64,000 nucleotides of DNA from Streptomyces narbonensis. GTDB taxonomy: Bacteria > Actinomycetota > Actinomycetes > Streptomycetales > Streptomycetaceae. Each line of letters opens with the position of its first letter. Position 1 is the stretch's first letter. The position numbers were made by a program, and so were the translations under genes. The stretch lies in assembly GCF_014649015.1 (NCBI RefSeq), contig NZ_BMSF01000013.1:1-64000 (forward strand). The letters are read 5' to 3'. The notes under the pieces are model-generated. The model was not told the origin of the DNA. It did not search any database and was given only the letters and a program-made list of their open reading frames with translations. Positions 16,039 to 24,176 of this stretch are shown one piece after another.

Positions 16039-18504
16039 TTACTTGGGCAGCTCGACGGAGGCCACGGCCCCCTTGTCGTAGACGATGTACGCGATCCCGC
16101 CGACCGGCAGGACCTCCGGAGCCCGGACCTCCTTCGACACGAAGGTGCCGAAGCCAGGGACCCGTTCCTCCTCCGCGACGCGCGGCCCGGGCGCCCCGGG
16201 CACCGGGGTGACCTTCAGCCCGGCGGGCTTCCCGTCGGCGCCGAGGCGCACGGTGTAGAGCGAGGAGAAGTCGGCGTACACGACTTGGTCGCCGGCGAGC
16301 AGCGGCGAGGACATGGCCTGGGCGAGTCCGGCGGGCGGAGCCTTCAGCGGGTACGAGGCCAGGGTCCGGCCCGTGCGCGGATCGAGGACGGCCACCGCCT
16401 TGCCGGAGGTGACGACGGCGTTCGGGCCGACGGCGGCCGGGGCGGCCGTGCTGAGCGGCGCGGGCACGGACGCCCGGGCGGCGAGCGTGCGGGCGTCCAT
16501 CGCGTGCAGGGTGACCGGCGCGTTGCGCGTCCGGGCCGAGCTCGCGCAGTACCCGGAGTCGCCGAGGACCTTGAGGTCGAGGCACTCCCTGGCGGCCGGG
16601 TCGGCCTCGCCGAGCAGGGTGCCCGACTTCCCGTCGTACGCGACGAGACCGCCCTGGCTCAGGGCGTAGACGACGCCCTTCGCGTAGGCCACCGGCTCGT
16701 ACGCCCGCCGCTCGGCGTTCGAGATCTCCGCGTTGGTGAGCCCCTTGGTCCACAGCTCCTTGCCGTCGGCGAGCGAGAAGGCGGTGAGGGCCACCTGGTC
16801 GTCCCCGTTGTCCTCGGCCACCTGCGTGGCGGCGAAGACGACTCCGTCGCCGACCAGCGGCCTCGTGTCCCAGATGAACTGGGGGCCGAGGGCGGGCTTC
16901 TCCCAGCGCACCGCGCCCGTCCGAGCGTCCCGCACCTGCAGCTCCCGGCCGGTGACGAGCACCACGTTCCCGTCGTGGACGGTGGGCCGGGTGCTGTCCC
17001 GGGCCACGAAGAACACGGCGCGGTCGCTCATGTACGACTCGTCGGGGGTCTCCGAGTCGACCTTCGCCTCCCACAGCTGCTTCCCGCTCGCCGGGTCGAG
17101 CGCCTCGTACCGCCCGTCGGTCGTGCGGCAGACGAGCACCTTCTCGCCGGCGGAACAGCCGTGCGCGGGCGCGCTCAGCTTCGCCTTCCAGGGCTTCCAG
17201 CCGGCCGGGCGCTGGGCCGTGTTCTGCGGGACCACGCCCGAGGCGTCGGCCAGGCCCCGGTCGTCGACACCGGCGATGCGCGGCGCGGCGGGCGGTGCGG
17301 CGGGCGGCGGCGCGGCCTCGGCCGGCGGCTTCTTCACCTCGCCCTCGGGCCACAGCAGGTACGTGCCGAGCCCGCCGGCGACGACGGCGAGCGCAAGGAC
17401 GGCGGCGAGGACCCTCCCCCGCCGTCCGCGCGGCGCGGGAGCGGGGGGCGCCAGCGGTGCCACCGGTGCCTGCGTGGGTACGGAGTGCAGACCGGGCACC
17501 TCGGGCGTGACGACCGGTCCCGCGGCGGCCGCCGCCTCCAGGAGCGGTCCGCCCGAGGCGACGAGCTGGGCGAGTTCCGTCCCGTACTCGCCGATGTGCT
17601 CCCGTACGCCCTCCGGCCAGGGGAAGCGGCTCCCGGCGTCTGCTTCGAGGAGCTCCGCGAGCCGCTCCGGCGTGGGCCGGTCCGCGGGATCGAGGGCGAG
17701 GCAGGCGGCGACGACCTCGCGCAGCTCCTCCGGCACCCGGTCCAGGTCGGCCTCGGCCTGCGAGACCCGGTACAGGACGGCGGCGAGCGGACCGTCGCCG
17801 AAGGGGTCCTCGCCGGTCGCCGCGTAGCAGAGCAGCGAGCCGAGGCAGAAGACGTCGGAGGCGGCCGTCACGCGCCGGGCGCCGGCCACGTGCTCGGGGG
17901 ACATGAAGGCGGGCGTGCCGACCATGACGCCCGTGGCGGTCATGGTGGTGGCCGTGCTGCTGCGGGCGATGCCGAAGTCGATGAGGCGGGGCCCGTCGAC
18001 GGAGAGCATGACGTTGCCGGGCTTGAGGTCCCGGTGCAGGACCCCGGCCGCGTGCAGGTCGGCGAGGGCGCGGGCCACCCCGGCGCCGAGGGCGCGCACG
18101 GTGGCGACGGGCAGCGCGCCGCCGCGCCGCACGGCCTGGGAGAGACTGGGCCCGGGGACGTACGCGGTGGCCAGCCAGGGCACTTCTGCGTCGGCGTCGC
18201 CGCCGACGGGCGCGGCGGCGTGCGGACTGGAGACGAGCGCCGCGACCCGGATCTCGCGCCGGAAGCGGTCCCGGAAGGCGGGGTCGCCGGCGACGTCGCG
18301 CCGGACAGTCTTCACGGCGACGAAGACCCCGGTCTCCGTGACGTCCGGCCCGTCCTCCGAAGCGTCCCGTCCATCCCGCGAGTCCCGGGCGAGGAAGACC
18401 TCGCCCATGCCGCCGGCCCCGAGCCGGGCCATCACCTCGTACGGTCCGATCTGCCGTGGCGTGCCCTCACGCAGCGGTCCCAGCACTTCGCCCATCCCCC
18501 TCAT
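16039..18504 (-). CDS. Membrane Ser/Thr protein kinase with PQQ-type beta-propeller (paralogue)
   Basis: An 821-residue paralogue of the next gene downstream with the same order: kinase domain (ARLGAGGMGEVFLARDS, VFVAVKTV, LHRDLKPGNVML), Pro-rich linker, one membrane helix (AAVLALAVVAGGLGTYLLW), then an extracellular propeller with GKQLWEAKV- and GKELWTKGL-type blades. It differs from its neighbour by inserts in the kinase N-lobe (SRDGRDASEDGPDVTETG). ATG 18504 is used; ATG 18495 is equally possible and neither has a strong ribosome binding site. A TTGCATG-TG-CATGCAA inverted repeat 23 bases upstream may control the pair. Confidence 0.92.
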   Translation of the reverse strand: MRGMGEVLGPLREGTPRQIGPYEVMARLGAGGMGEVFLARDSRDGRDASEDGPDVTETGVFVAVKTVRRDVAGDPAFRDRFRREIRVAALVSSPHAAAPVGGDADAEVPWLATAYVPGPSLSQAVRRGGALPVATVRALGAGVARALADLHAAGVLHRDLKPGNVMLSVDGPRLIDFGIARSSTATTMTATGVMVGTPAFMSPEHVAGARRVTAASDVFCLGSLLCYAATGEDPFGDGPLAAVLYRVSQAEADLDRVPEELREVVAACLALDPADRPTPERLAELLEADAGSRFPWPEGVREHIGEYGTELAQLVASGGPLLEAAAAAGPVVTPEVPGLHSVPTQAPVAPLAPPAPAPRGRRGRVLAAVLALAVVAGGLGTYLLWPEGEVKKPPAEAAPPPAAPPAAPRIAGVDDRGLADASGVVPQNTAQRPAGWKPWKAKLSAPAHGCSAGEKVLVCRTTDGRYEALDPASGKQLWEAKVDSETPDESYMSDRAVFFVARDSTRPTVHDGNVVLVTGRELQVRDARTGAVRWEKPALGPQFIWDTRPLVGDGVVFAATQVAEDNGDDQVALTAFSLADGKELWTKGLTNAEISNAERRAYEPVAYAKGVVYALSQGGLVAYDGKSGTLLGEADPAARECLDLKVLGDSGYCASSARTRNAPVTLHAMDARTLAARASVPAPLSTAAPAAVGPNAVVTSGKAVAVLDPRTGRTLASYPLKAPPAGLAQAMSSPLLAGDQVVYADFSSLYTVRLGADGKPAGLKVTPVPGAPGPRVAEEERVPGFGTFVSKEVRAPEVLPVGGIAYIVYDKGAVASVELPK

Positions 18505-18526
18505 GACGCGACGTCAGGCCGCATCA

Positions 18527-18542
18527 TTGCATGTGCATGCAA
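18527..18542 (-). promoter_or_regulatory. Palindrome upstream of the kinase pair (candidate operator)
   Basis: TTGCATG-TG-CATGCAA, a perfect 7-2-7 inverted repeat, is AT-rich against a background above 70 percent GC. It lies 23-38 bases upstream of the kinase start, where a promoter or operator is expected. The half-site resembles LacI/GntR-type operators; no regulator is adjacent. Confidence 0.5.
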
Positions 18543-18548
18543 GCCGAA

Positions 18549-18574
18549 GGGCCGGCCCCCGGAGGGGCCGGCCC
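18549..18574 (-). terminator. Terminator after greA
   Basis: GGGCCGGCCCC and its complement form an 11-bp stem with a 4-base loop, 20 bases beyond the greA stop. Confidence 0.75.
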
Positions 18575-18593
18575 ATCGACGAAGGCGTGTGGC

Positions 18594-19091
18594 TCAGCCG
18601 GTGTACGGCTTGGCGCTGAGGATCTTCACCGTGGCCTTCTTGCCGTTCGGCAGCTCGTATTCGGCGTCGTCACCGGCCTTCTTGCCGTTGACGCCGACGC
18701 CGAGCGGCGACTGCGGCGAGTAGGTCTCGATGTCGTCGCTCGCGTACTCGCGGGAGGCGAGCAGGAAGGTCATCGTGTCGTCCTCGTCGCCGTCGAAGGC
18801 GATCGTGACGACCATGCCGGGCTCGACGACGCCGTCGTCCGCCGGGGCCTCGCCGACCTTGGCGTGCTGGAGCAGCTGGGTGAGCTGGCGGACCCGGAGC
18901 TCCTGCTTGCCCTGCTCCTCCTTGGCCGCGTGGTACCCGCCGTTCTCGCGCAGGTCTCCCTCTTCGCGCGCGGCGGCGATCTTGGCCGCGATCTCGGTAC
19001 GCGCGGGACCAGACAGGTACTCAAGCTCACCCTTGAGCTTGTTGTACGCCTCCTGGGTGAGCCAGGTGACGTTGTCGCTGGTCTGGGTCAC
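18594..19091 (-). CDS. greA: Transcription elongation factor GreA
   Basis: A 165-residue Gre factor that helps stalled RNA polymerase cleave its backtracked transcript. The N-terminal coiled coil (LTQEAYNKLKGELEYLSG, then EIAAKIAAAREEGDLRENGG with the acidic tip DLREN) enters the secondary channel. The C-terminal FKBP-like domain contains the YSPQSPLG motif. GTG 19091 is chosen because GAGGAG lies just upstream; the earlier in-frame ATG is unsupported. It ends in its own terminator. Confidence 0.96.
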   Translation of the reverse strand: MTQTSDNVTWLTQEAYNKLKGELEYLSGPARTEIAAKIAAAREEGDLRENGGYHAAKEEQGKQELRVRQLTQLLQHAKVGEAPADDGVVEPGMVVTIAFDGDEDDTMTFLLASREYASDDIETYSPQSPLGVGVNGKKAGDDAEYELPNGKKATVKILSAKPYTG

Positions 19092-19280
19092 AGGTGCTCC
19101 TCGTAGGTACTGGGAATACAAAGCATCGCCCAACACGGGCAGCGGGCGCTTCCCGGGCGGGCGAAACCACGAGCCTAACAATGAGTGGCGAAAAGCGGGA
19201 GGACATCAATCATCAAGATGGCGTCACCCCAGGTCACGGTCGTGACCCGCCGGGACTCGTCACCCGGTCCCTACCCACCG

Positions 19281-19682
19281 CTACCGCGCCGTACACCCCA
19301 CGAGCTCGGCACTCGTCGCGAGCGCGGTGGTGCGGAGCGTGAAGACCTCGTCGACACGGCCGGCGGGGTCGTCGATCCGCACGTCCTTGCGGGCGACCTC
19401 GGCACCGTCCTCGGAGCGCGACCGCAGCGTGCAGACGCCCTCGACGCCCTCGTCCTTGCGGATCTCCAGGTGCACCTGCACCTCGGTGGGGCTCACCACG
19501 TCGAACTTGATCATCTCGGCGCTGATCCGGCTGTCGACGACGTAGTGCCAGCCGAACCAGCCCATCATGCCGAGGAAGAGGACGCCGAGCACGGCGCCGG
19601 TCACCTTGAGCTTGCGGTCCGCCCGCTCGTCCGCGGAGCGCCCGTAGCGCCCTTCGGGCAGCTGCTCTCGCACCGCGCTCAT
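19281..19682 (-). CDS. DUF4307 domain membrane protein
   Basis: A 133-residue protein: cytoplasmic basic start (LPEGRYGRSADERADRK), one membrane helix (VTGAVLGVLFLGMMGWFGWH), and an outer beta-rich domain with two cysteines (GVCTLRSR and LVGCTAR). This matches DUF4307, an actinobacterial family of unknown function usually found beside mca. Here it is divergent from mca, with the start codons about 97 bases apart, so the two may share a promoter region. Confidence 0.88.
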   Translation of the reverse strand: MSAVREQLPEGRYGRSADERADRKLKVTGAVLGVLFLGMMGWFGWHYVVDSRISAEMIKFDVVSPTEVQVHLEIRKDEGVEGVCTLRSRSEDGAEVARKDVRIDDPAGRVDEVFTLRTTALATSAELVGCTAR

Positions 19683-19779
19683 GGTGGATCCTCTCGAAGC
19701 CGGGGTGGCGGAATTTTCCCTCCCCCGATTCCGTCACTATAGAAGCCTGCCTCCGCGTCGAATCACTGAGGATCGAGTC

Positions 19780-20661
19780 TTGACTGACCAGCTGCGACTG
19801 ATGGCCGTTCACGCCCACCCCGACGACGAGTCGAGCAAGGGTGCGGCCACGATGGCCAAGTACGTGTCCGAGGGGGTGGACGTCATCGTGGTGACGTGCA
19901 CGGGCGGCGAGCGCGGCTCGGTCCTCAACCCCCAGCTCCAGGGTGACGCCTACATCGAGGCGAACATCCACGAGGTCCGCCGCAAGGAGATGGACGAGGC
20001 CCGCGAGATCCTCGGCGTATCCCAGGAGTGGCTGGGCTTCGTCGACTCGGGTCTCCCCGAGGGCGACCCGCTGCCCCCGCTCCCCGAGGGCTGCTTCGCC
20101 CTCCAGGACGTCGACACGGCGGCCGGCGAGCTCGTCCGCAAGATCCGCTCGTTCCGCCCGCAGGTCATCACGACCTACGACGAGAACGGCGGCTACCCGC
20201 ACCCCGACCACATCATGACCCACAAGATCACGATGGTGGCCTTCGAGGGCGCGACCGACGCCGTGAAGTACCCGGAGGCCGAGTTCGGCCCGGTCTGGCA
20301 GCCCCTGAAGCTCTACTACAACCAGGGCTTCAACCGTCCCCGTACGGTCGCGCTGCACGAGGCGCTGATCGCCCGCGGGATGGAGTCCCCGTACGGCGAG
20401 TGGCTGGAGCGCTGGAAGGAGTTCCAGCGCGCGGAGCGGACGCTGACCACCTTCGTTCCCTGCGCCGACTTCTTCGAGACCCGCGACAAGGCCCTGATCG
20501 CCCACCGCACCCAGATCGACCCCGACGGCGGCTGGTTCCGGGTCCCGATGGAGATCCAGAAGGAGGTCTGGCCGACGGAGGAGTACGAGCTCAGCAAGGC
20601 GCTGGTGCCGACTTCCCTCCCCGAGGAAGATCTCTTCGCGGGCATCCGCGACAATGCCTGA
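19780..20661 (+). CDS. mca: Mycothiol S-conjugate amidase Mca
   Basis: A 293-residue LmbE-type zinc amidase that cuts mycothiol conjugates of toxins and antibiotics, releasing a mercapturic acid for export. AVHAHPDDESSKG is the metal-binding AHPDDE motif, and HPDHIMTH supplies further zinc ligands. The TTG at 19780 (TDQLRLMAVHAHPDD) is chosen because GAGG lies 8 bases upstream and known Mca proteins start here. Longer upstream frames are ignored. In an antibiotic producer it is part of detoxification. A short membrane-protein gene follows at once. Confidence 0.95.
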   Translation: MTDQLRLMAVHAHPDDESSKGAATMAKYVSEGVDVIVVTCTGGERGSVLNPQLQGDAYIEANIHEVRRKEMDEAREILGVSQEWLGFVDSGLPEGDPLPPLPEGCFALQDVDTAAGELVRKIRSFRPQVITTYDENGGYPHPDHIMTHKITMVAFEGATDAVKYPEAEFGPVWQPLKLYYNQGFNRPRTVALHEALIARGMESPYGEWLERWKEFQRAERTLTTFVPCADFFETRDKALIAHRTQIDPDGGWFRVPMEIQKEVWPTEEYELSKALVPTSLPEEDLFAGIRDNA

Positions 20662-20662
20662 C

Positions 20663-20899
20663 ATGAGCGCACACCTGGCACTGACCCAGCTTGTCCCCTT
20701 CGCCGCCGAAGAGCTGGACAAGAACAAGGTGACCCCCGGCGTCCTCGGCTTCGTCGTCTTCGCCGTCATGGCCGTCGCGGTCTGGATGCTGATGAAGTCG
20801 ATGAACCGCCACATGGGCAAGGTCTCCTTCGAAGAGGCCCCGGACCCGGCCGCCGCCCCGGACGCCCCGGCCGCGCCGGCCGGCGCCTCGGGCAAGTAG
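20663..20899 (+). CDS. Small single-pass membrane protein downstream of mca
   Basis: A 78-residue protein (81 if ATG 20654, which overlaps the mca stop, is used). It has one membrane segment (GVLGFVVFAVMAVAVWMLMK) followed by a basic stretch and an Ala/Pro tail. It is conserved after mca in Streptomyces as far as I recall, so it is probably a real gene cotranscribed with mca. Function unknown. Confidence 0.75.
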   Translation: MSAHLALTQLVPFAAEELDKNKVTPGVLGFVVFAVMAVAVWMLMKSMNRHMGKVSFEEAPDPAAAPDAPAAPAGASGK

Positions 20900-20910
20900 C
20901 GACGACCGCT

Positions 20911-20943
20911 CCCCGGCCCGTACCCCGGCGGTACGGGCCGGGG
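20911..20943 (+). terminator. Terminator after mca and the small membrane gene
   Basis: A perfect 14-bp stem (CCCCGGCCCGTACC with its complement) and a 5-base loop begin 12 bases after the stop. Confidence 0.85.
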
Positions 20944-21017
20944 GCGTTCCGGCTGCCTGGACTACGCTGACGAAGATCCTGCCGACGGTGCGGATCGCGT
21001 GTCAGGAGGGTGCGGGC

Positions 21018-21092
21018 GTGAACGGGTCGTATGCGTTAGGTCACCGCGTCGCGCGTCCACGCGCGACGCCGGCCGCGTCGGAGCGGCCGTGA
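21018..21092 (+). CDS. Possible 24-codon upstream ORF containing a TTA codon
   Basis: GTG 21018 has GGAGGG 8 bases upstream and opens a short frame (starting MNGSYALGHRVARP) that ends in TGA overlapping the GTG start of the next gene in a GTGA tetranucleotide. Codon 7 is TTA, the rare bldA-dependent codon. This looks like translational coupling that could make the downstream gene depend on bldA. The peptide itself has no recognisable function, and the frame could be chance. Confidence 0.4.
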   Translation: MNGSYALGHRVARPRATPAASERP

Positions 21093-21595
21093 GCCACGTG
21101 CCCGTGAGCGACGTGCCCGTGATCGCGGCGGAGGGCGCCACGGTCGTCCTGGACGGGACCACGCCGCTCGCGGACGGCGCCCCGGCCGACCTGCTCCTGC
21201 TCGTCACGGGTTCGGTGGTGCTGGTCCTCGGCGCCAGGTTCCTGCGCGAGATGAAGACGAACCTCCCGATCGAGCTGCTGCTCCCCATCGTCACGCCGCT
21301 GGGCGACCTCTCCGCCCTCAGGGTCTTCCTGTGGCAGTTCGACGGCCTCGTCGTCGTCCTGGCCGGCGCCCTCGTCATGAACGGCATACCGACGGCCCCC
21401 GGCGCGGCCCTGACCGCCCTGGGCATCACCGCCTACTGCCTCTGGGCAGGCCTGCGCCGCACGGGCCGACCTCTCGGCCCCCTCCTCACCCGCCTCGCCC
21501 ACGCCCAACGGCACAGTTCCACGGGGGAGGGGATCCCGCACGAGCCCGGGGCGGCAGGGCAGGATGGGCCCCATGCCGAACCGACTGGCCCATGA
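21089..21595 (+). CDS. Small multi-pass membrane protein, unknown function
   Basis: A 168-residue protein starting at GTG 21089 (SHVPVSDVPV). Two or three hydrophobic segments are visible: PADLLLLVTGSVVLVLGARF, LIVVLAGALVMNGI-like, and AALTALGITAYCLWAGL. The C-terminal 35 residues are polar and overlap the start of the following thioredoxin-domain gene by 23 bases. I do not recognise the family. The longer frame from 20999 is not preferred because the GTGA overlap with the short upstream frame points to 21089. Confidence 0.6.
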   Translation: MSHVPVSDVPVIAAEGATVVLDGTTPLADGAPADLLLLVTGSVVLVLGARFLREMKTNLPIELLLPIVTPLGDLSALRVFLWQFDGLVVVLAGALVMNGIPTAPGAALTALGITAYCLWAGLRRTGRPLGPLLTRLAHAQRHSSTGEGIPHEPGAAGQDGPHAEPTGP

Positions 21596-23594
21596 GACCT
21601 CCCCGTACCTCCTGCAGCACGCCGACAACCCGGTCGACTGGTGGCCCTGGTCGGCCGAGGCCTTCGAGGAGGCCCGCCGCCGCGACGTCCCCGTGCTCCT
21701 GAGCGTCGGCTACAGCTCCTGCCACTGGTGCCACGTGATGGCCCACGAGTCCTTCGAGGACGACGCCATCGCGGCCCTGGTCAACGACCACTTCGTCGCC
21801 GTCAAGGTCGACCGCGAGGAGCGCCCCGACGTCGACGCCGTCTACATGGAGGCCGTGCAGGCCGCCACCGGCCAGGGCGGCTGGCCCATGACGGTCTTCC
21901 TCACCCCGGACGCCGCCCCCTTCTACTTCGGCACGTACTTCCCGCCGGAGCCCCGCCACGGCATGCCCTCCTTCCCCGACGTCCTGGAAGGCGTCCGCGA
22001 CGCCTGGGCCGACCGGCGCGACGAGGTCGGCGAGGTCGCCGACCGGATCGTCAAGGACCTCGCCGGCCGCTCCCTCGCCTACGGCGGCGACGGCGTCCCC
22101 GGCCAGGAGGAGCTCGCGCAGGCCCTCCTCGGCCTCGTCCGCGAGTACGACGCCACCCGCGGCGGCTTCGGCGGCGCACCCAAGTTCCCGCCGTCGATGG
22201 CCCTGGAGTTCCTGCTCCGCCACCACGCCCGTACGGGCTCCGAGGGCGCCCTCCAGATGGCCGCCGACACCTGCGAGGCCATGGCCCGCGGCGGCATCTA
22301 CGACCAGCTAGGCGGCGGCTTCGCGCGCTACGCCGTCGACCGGGCGTGGGTCGTGCCCCACTTCGAGAAGATGCTGTACGACAACGCCCTGCTCTGCCGG
22401 GTCTACGCCCACCTGTGGCGGGCCACCGGCAGCGACCTGGCCCGCCGGGTCGCCCTGGAGACCGCCGACTTCATGGTCCGCGAGCTCCGCACCCCCGAGG
22501 GCGGCTTCGCCTCCGCCCTCGACGCCGACTCGGACGACGGCACCGGCAAGCACGTCGAGGGTGCCTACTACGCCTGGACCCCGGAGCAGCTGACCACCGT
22601 CCTCGGCGCGGAGGACGCCGCCCTCGCCGCCGCCCACTACGGCGTCACCGAGGACGGCACCTTCGAGCACGGCAGCTCCGTCCTCCAGCTCCCGCAGGGC
22701 TCCGGAGTCGCCGACGCCGACCGGCTCGCCTCGATCGCGGCCCGCCTCCTCGCCGCCCGCGAGGAGCGCGAGCGCCCCGGCCGCGACGACAAGGTCGTCG
22801 CCGCGTGGAACGGCCTCGCCATCGCCGCCCTCGCCGAGACCGGGGCGCTCCTCGACCGCCCCGACCTGATCGAGCGCGCCACCGAGGCCGCCGACCTGCT
22901 CGTCCGCGTCCACATGGACGAGACCGCCCGGCTCACCCGCACCTCGAAGGACGGCCGGGCCGGCACCAACGACGGGGTCCTGGAGGACTACGCCGACGTC
23001 GCCGAGGGCTTCCTCGCCCTCGCCGCCGTCACCGGCGAGGGCGCCTGGCTCGACTTCGCCGGCTTCCTCCTGGACCTGGTCATCGACCGCTTCACGGCCG
23101 AGGGTGGCGCGCTGTACGACACCGCCCACGACGCGGAGACCCTCATCCGCCGCCCGCAGGACCCCACGGACAACGCCGCCCCTTCGGGATGGACCGCCGC
23201 CGCCGGAGCGCTCCTCTCGTACGCCGCCCACACCGGCTCCGAGGCCCACCGGGCCGCCGCCGAGGGAGCCCTCGGCGTCGTCAAGGCCCTCGGCCCGCGC
23301 GCGCCCCGCTTCATCGGCTGGGGCCTGGCCGTCGCGGAGGCCCTCCTCGACGGGCCCCGCGAGATCGCCGTCGTCGGCGCCCCCGGCGACGAGGCCTTCC
23401 AGGAGCTGCGCCGTACCGCACTCCGGGCCACCGCCCCCGGCGCGGTCCTCGCGACCGGCGCCCCCGACAGCGAGGAGTTCCCGCTCCTGAAGGACCGACC
23501 GCTGGTGGCCGGCAGGCCCGCCGCGTACGTCTGCCGCCACTTCGTGTGCGATGCCCCCGTCACCGATCCGGCCGAGCTCACCGGAAGGCTGTGA
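21573..23594 (+). CDS. Thioredoxin-domain protein of the YyaL/DUF255 (SSP411) family
   Basis: A 673-residue protein. The N-terminal 160 residues (NRLAHETSPYLLQHADNPVDW, then SSCHWCHVMAHESF) form the DUF255 thioredoxin-like domain with a CxxC motif; GQGGWPMTVFLTPD is also typical. The rest is an alpha/alpha-toroid like N-acylglucosamine epimerase or glycoside hydrolases (GGFGGAPKFP, MARGGIYDQLGGGFARY, ARLTRTSKDGRAGTNDGVL). The family is widespread; its reaction is not established. ATG 21573 matches the usual family start MPNRLA; ATG 21564 is the alternative. Ends in a strong terminator. Confidence 0.93.
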   Translation: MPNRLAHETSPYLLQHADNPVDWWPWSAEAFEEARRRDVPVLLSVGYSSCHWCHVMAHESFEDDAIAALVNDHFVAVKVDREERPDVDAVYMEAVQAATGQGGWPMTVFLTPDAAPFYFGTYFPPEPRHGMPSFPDVLEGVRDAWADRRDEVGEVADRIVKDLAGRSLAYGGDGVPGQEELAQALLGLVREYDATRGGFGGAPKFPPSMALEFLLRHHARTGSEGALQMAADTCEAMARGGIYDQLGGGFARYAVDRAWVVPHFEKMLYDNALLCRVYAHLWRATGSDLARRVALETADFMVRELRTPEGGFASALDADSDDGTGKHVEGAYYAWTPEQLTTVLGAEDAALAAAHYGVTEDGTFEHGSSVLQLPQGSGVADADRLASIAARLLAAREERERPGRDDKVVAAWNGLAIAALAETGALLDRPDLIERATEAADLLVRVHMDETARLTRTSKDGRAGTNDGVLEDYADVAEGFLALAAVTGEGAWLDFAGFLLDLVIDRFTAEGGALYDTAHDAETLIRRPQDPTDNAAPSGWTAAAGALLSYAAHTGSEAHRAAAEGALGVVKALGPRAPRFIGWGLAVAEALLDGPREIAVVGAPGDEAFQELRRTALRATAPGAVLATGAPDSEEFPLLKDRPLVAGRPAAYVCRHFVCDAPVTDPAELTGRL

Positions 23595-23614
23595 GCCCGG
23601 CGCCGTAACGGGGA

Positions 23615-23652
23615 CGGCCCCGCCGCCCCTCCGAGGAGGGGAGGCGGGGCCG
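23615..23652. terminator. Shared terminator of the YyaL gene and the convergent rodlin gene
   Basis: CGGCCCCGCC with its complement (10 bp), one mismatch, then a further 6 bp and a 4-base loop. It lies between the two convergent genes. Confidence 0.85.
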
Positions 23653-23671
23653 CCGCACCGAGCGCGGTCGC

Positions 23672-24079
23672 TCAGCTGTTGCCGGCGCCGTTGCCCGAGA
23701 GGACCGGGATGTCGCTGAGGATGTGCGACAGCGGCTCGTCACCCTTGGCCTGGGTGGAGTTCTCGGTGCACTGCTGGTTCTGCGGGGAGGACAGGACGTT
23801 GATGTCCTGGACGGCGATCGGGATGGCGCCGATGAGCGAACCGGCGTTGACCTTGGCCGGCAGGCCGATGCACGGCTTGTTCAGGGAGCCCTGGACGAGC
23901 GCGAACTGCGGGCTCATGTTGCCGTAGGTGGCGGAGTTGCCGAACTCCTGGTGGGCACCGTTGCCGCTGAGCGAGGTGGTGCCACCGTCGTCGGCGATCG
24001 CGAGAGCCTGCCCGGCACCCGCCGCCGTCGCGCCGACGACCGACGCGGCCACAGCAACCGTAGCCAACAGCTTCTTCAT
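23672..24079 (-). CDS. Rodlin (aerial hyphal surface protein), copy 1
   Basis: A 135-residue secreted rodlin: signal peptide ending about residue 27 (MKKLLATVAVAASVVGATAA), then DDGGTTSLSGNGAHQEFGNS and a mature part with two cysteines (KPCIGLP and NQQCTEN) ending DIPVLSGNGAGNS. Rodlins organise chaplin filaments into the paired-rod layer on aerial hyphae and spores. Bases 23735-23942 are identical to 25676-25883 of the second rodlin gene, which suggests recent duplication or gene conversion. A sigma-BldN-like promoter lies 52 bases upstream. Confidence 0.93.
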   Translation of the reverse strand: MKKLLATVAVAASVVGATAAGAGQALAIADDGGTTSLSGNGAHQEFGNSATYGNMSPQFALVQGSLNKPCIGLPAKVNAGSLIGAIPIAVQDINVLSSPQNQQCTENSTQAKGDEPLSHILSDIPVLSGNGAGNS

Positions 24080-24130
24080 TAGTTCAGGCCTTTCGGATAC
24101 TGGCTCGCGCTGAGTGCCGAGCCGTGCTGA

Positions 24131-24158
24131 TCAACTGGTCAGAAGTCCGGAGGTTCCG
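24131..24158 (-). promoter_or_regulatory. Sigma-BldN-like promoter of rodlin copy 1
   Basis: On the minus strand CGGAAC-N16-AGTTGA, close to the CGTAAC-N16-CGTTGA consensus I recall for sigma-BldN. The same hexamers and spacing occur before the other two rodlin genes. Confidence 0.7.
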
Positions 24159-24176
24159 GTATGTCCACCGGACGGA

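Noticed and set aside
14722..18723. A 1333-codon open frame on the plus strand
   Set aside because: It is antisense to the two kinase genes, is Arg/Gly/Pro-rich as expected from GC-rich complement, and has no domain or ribosome binding site.
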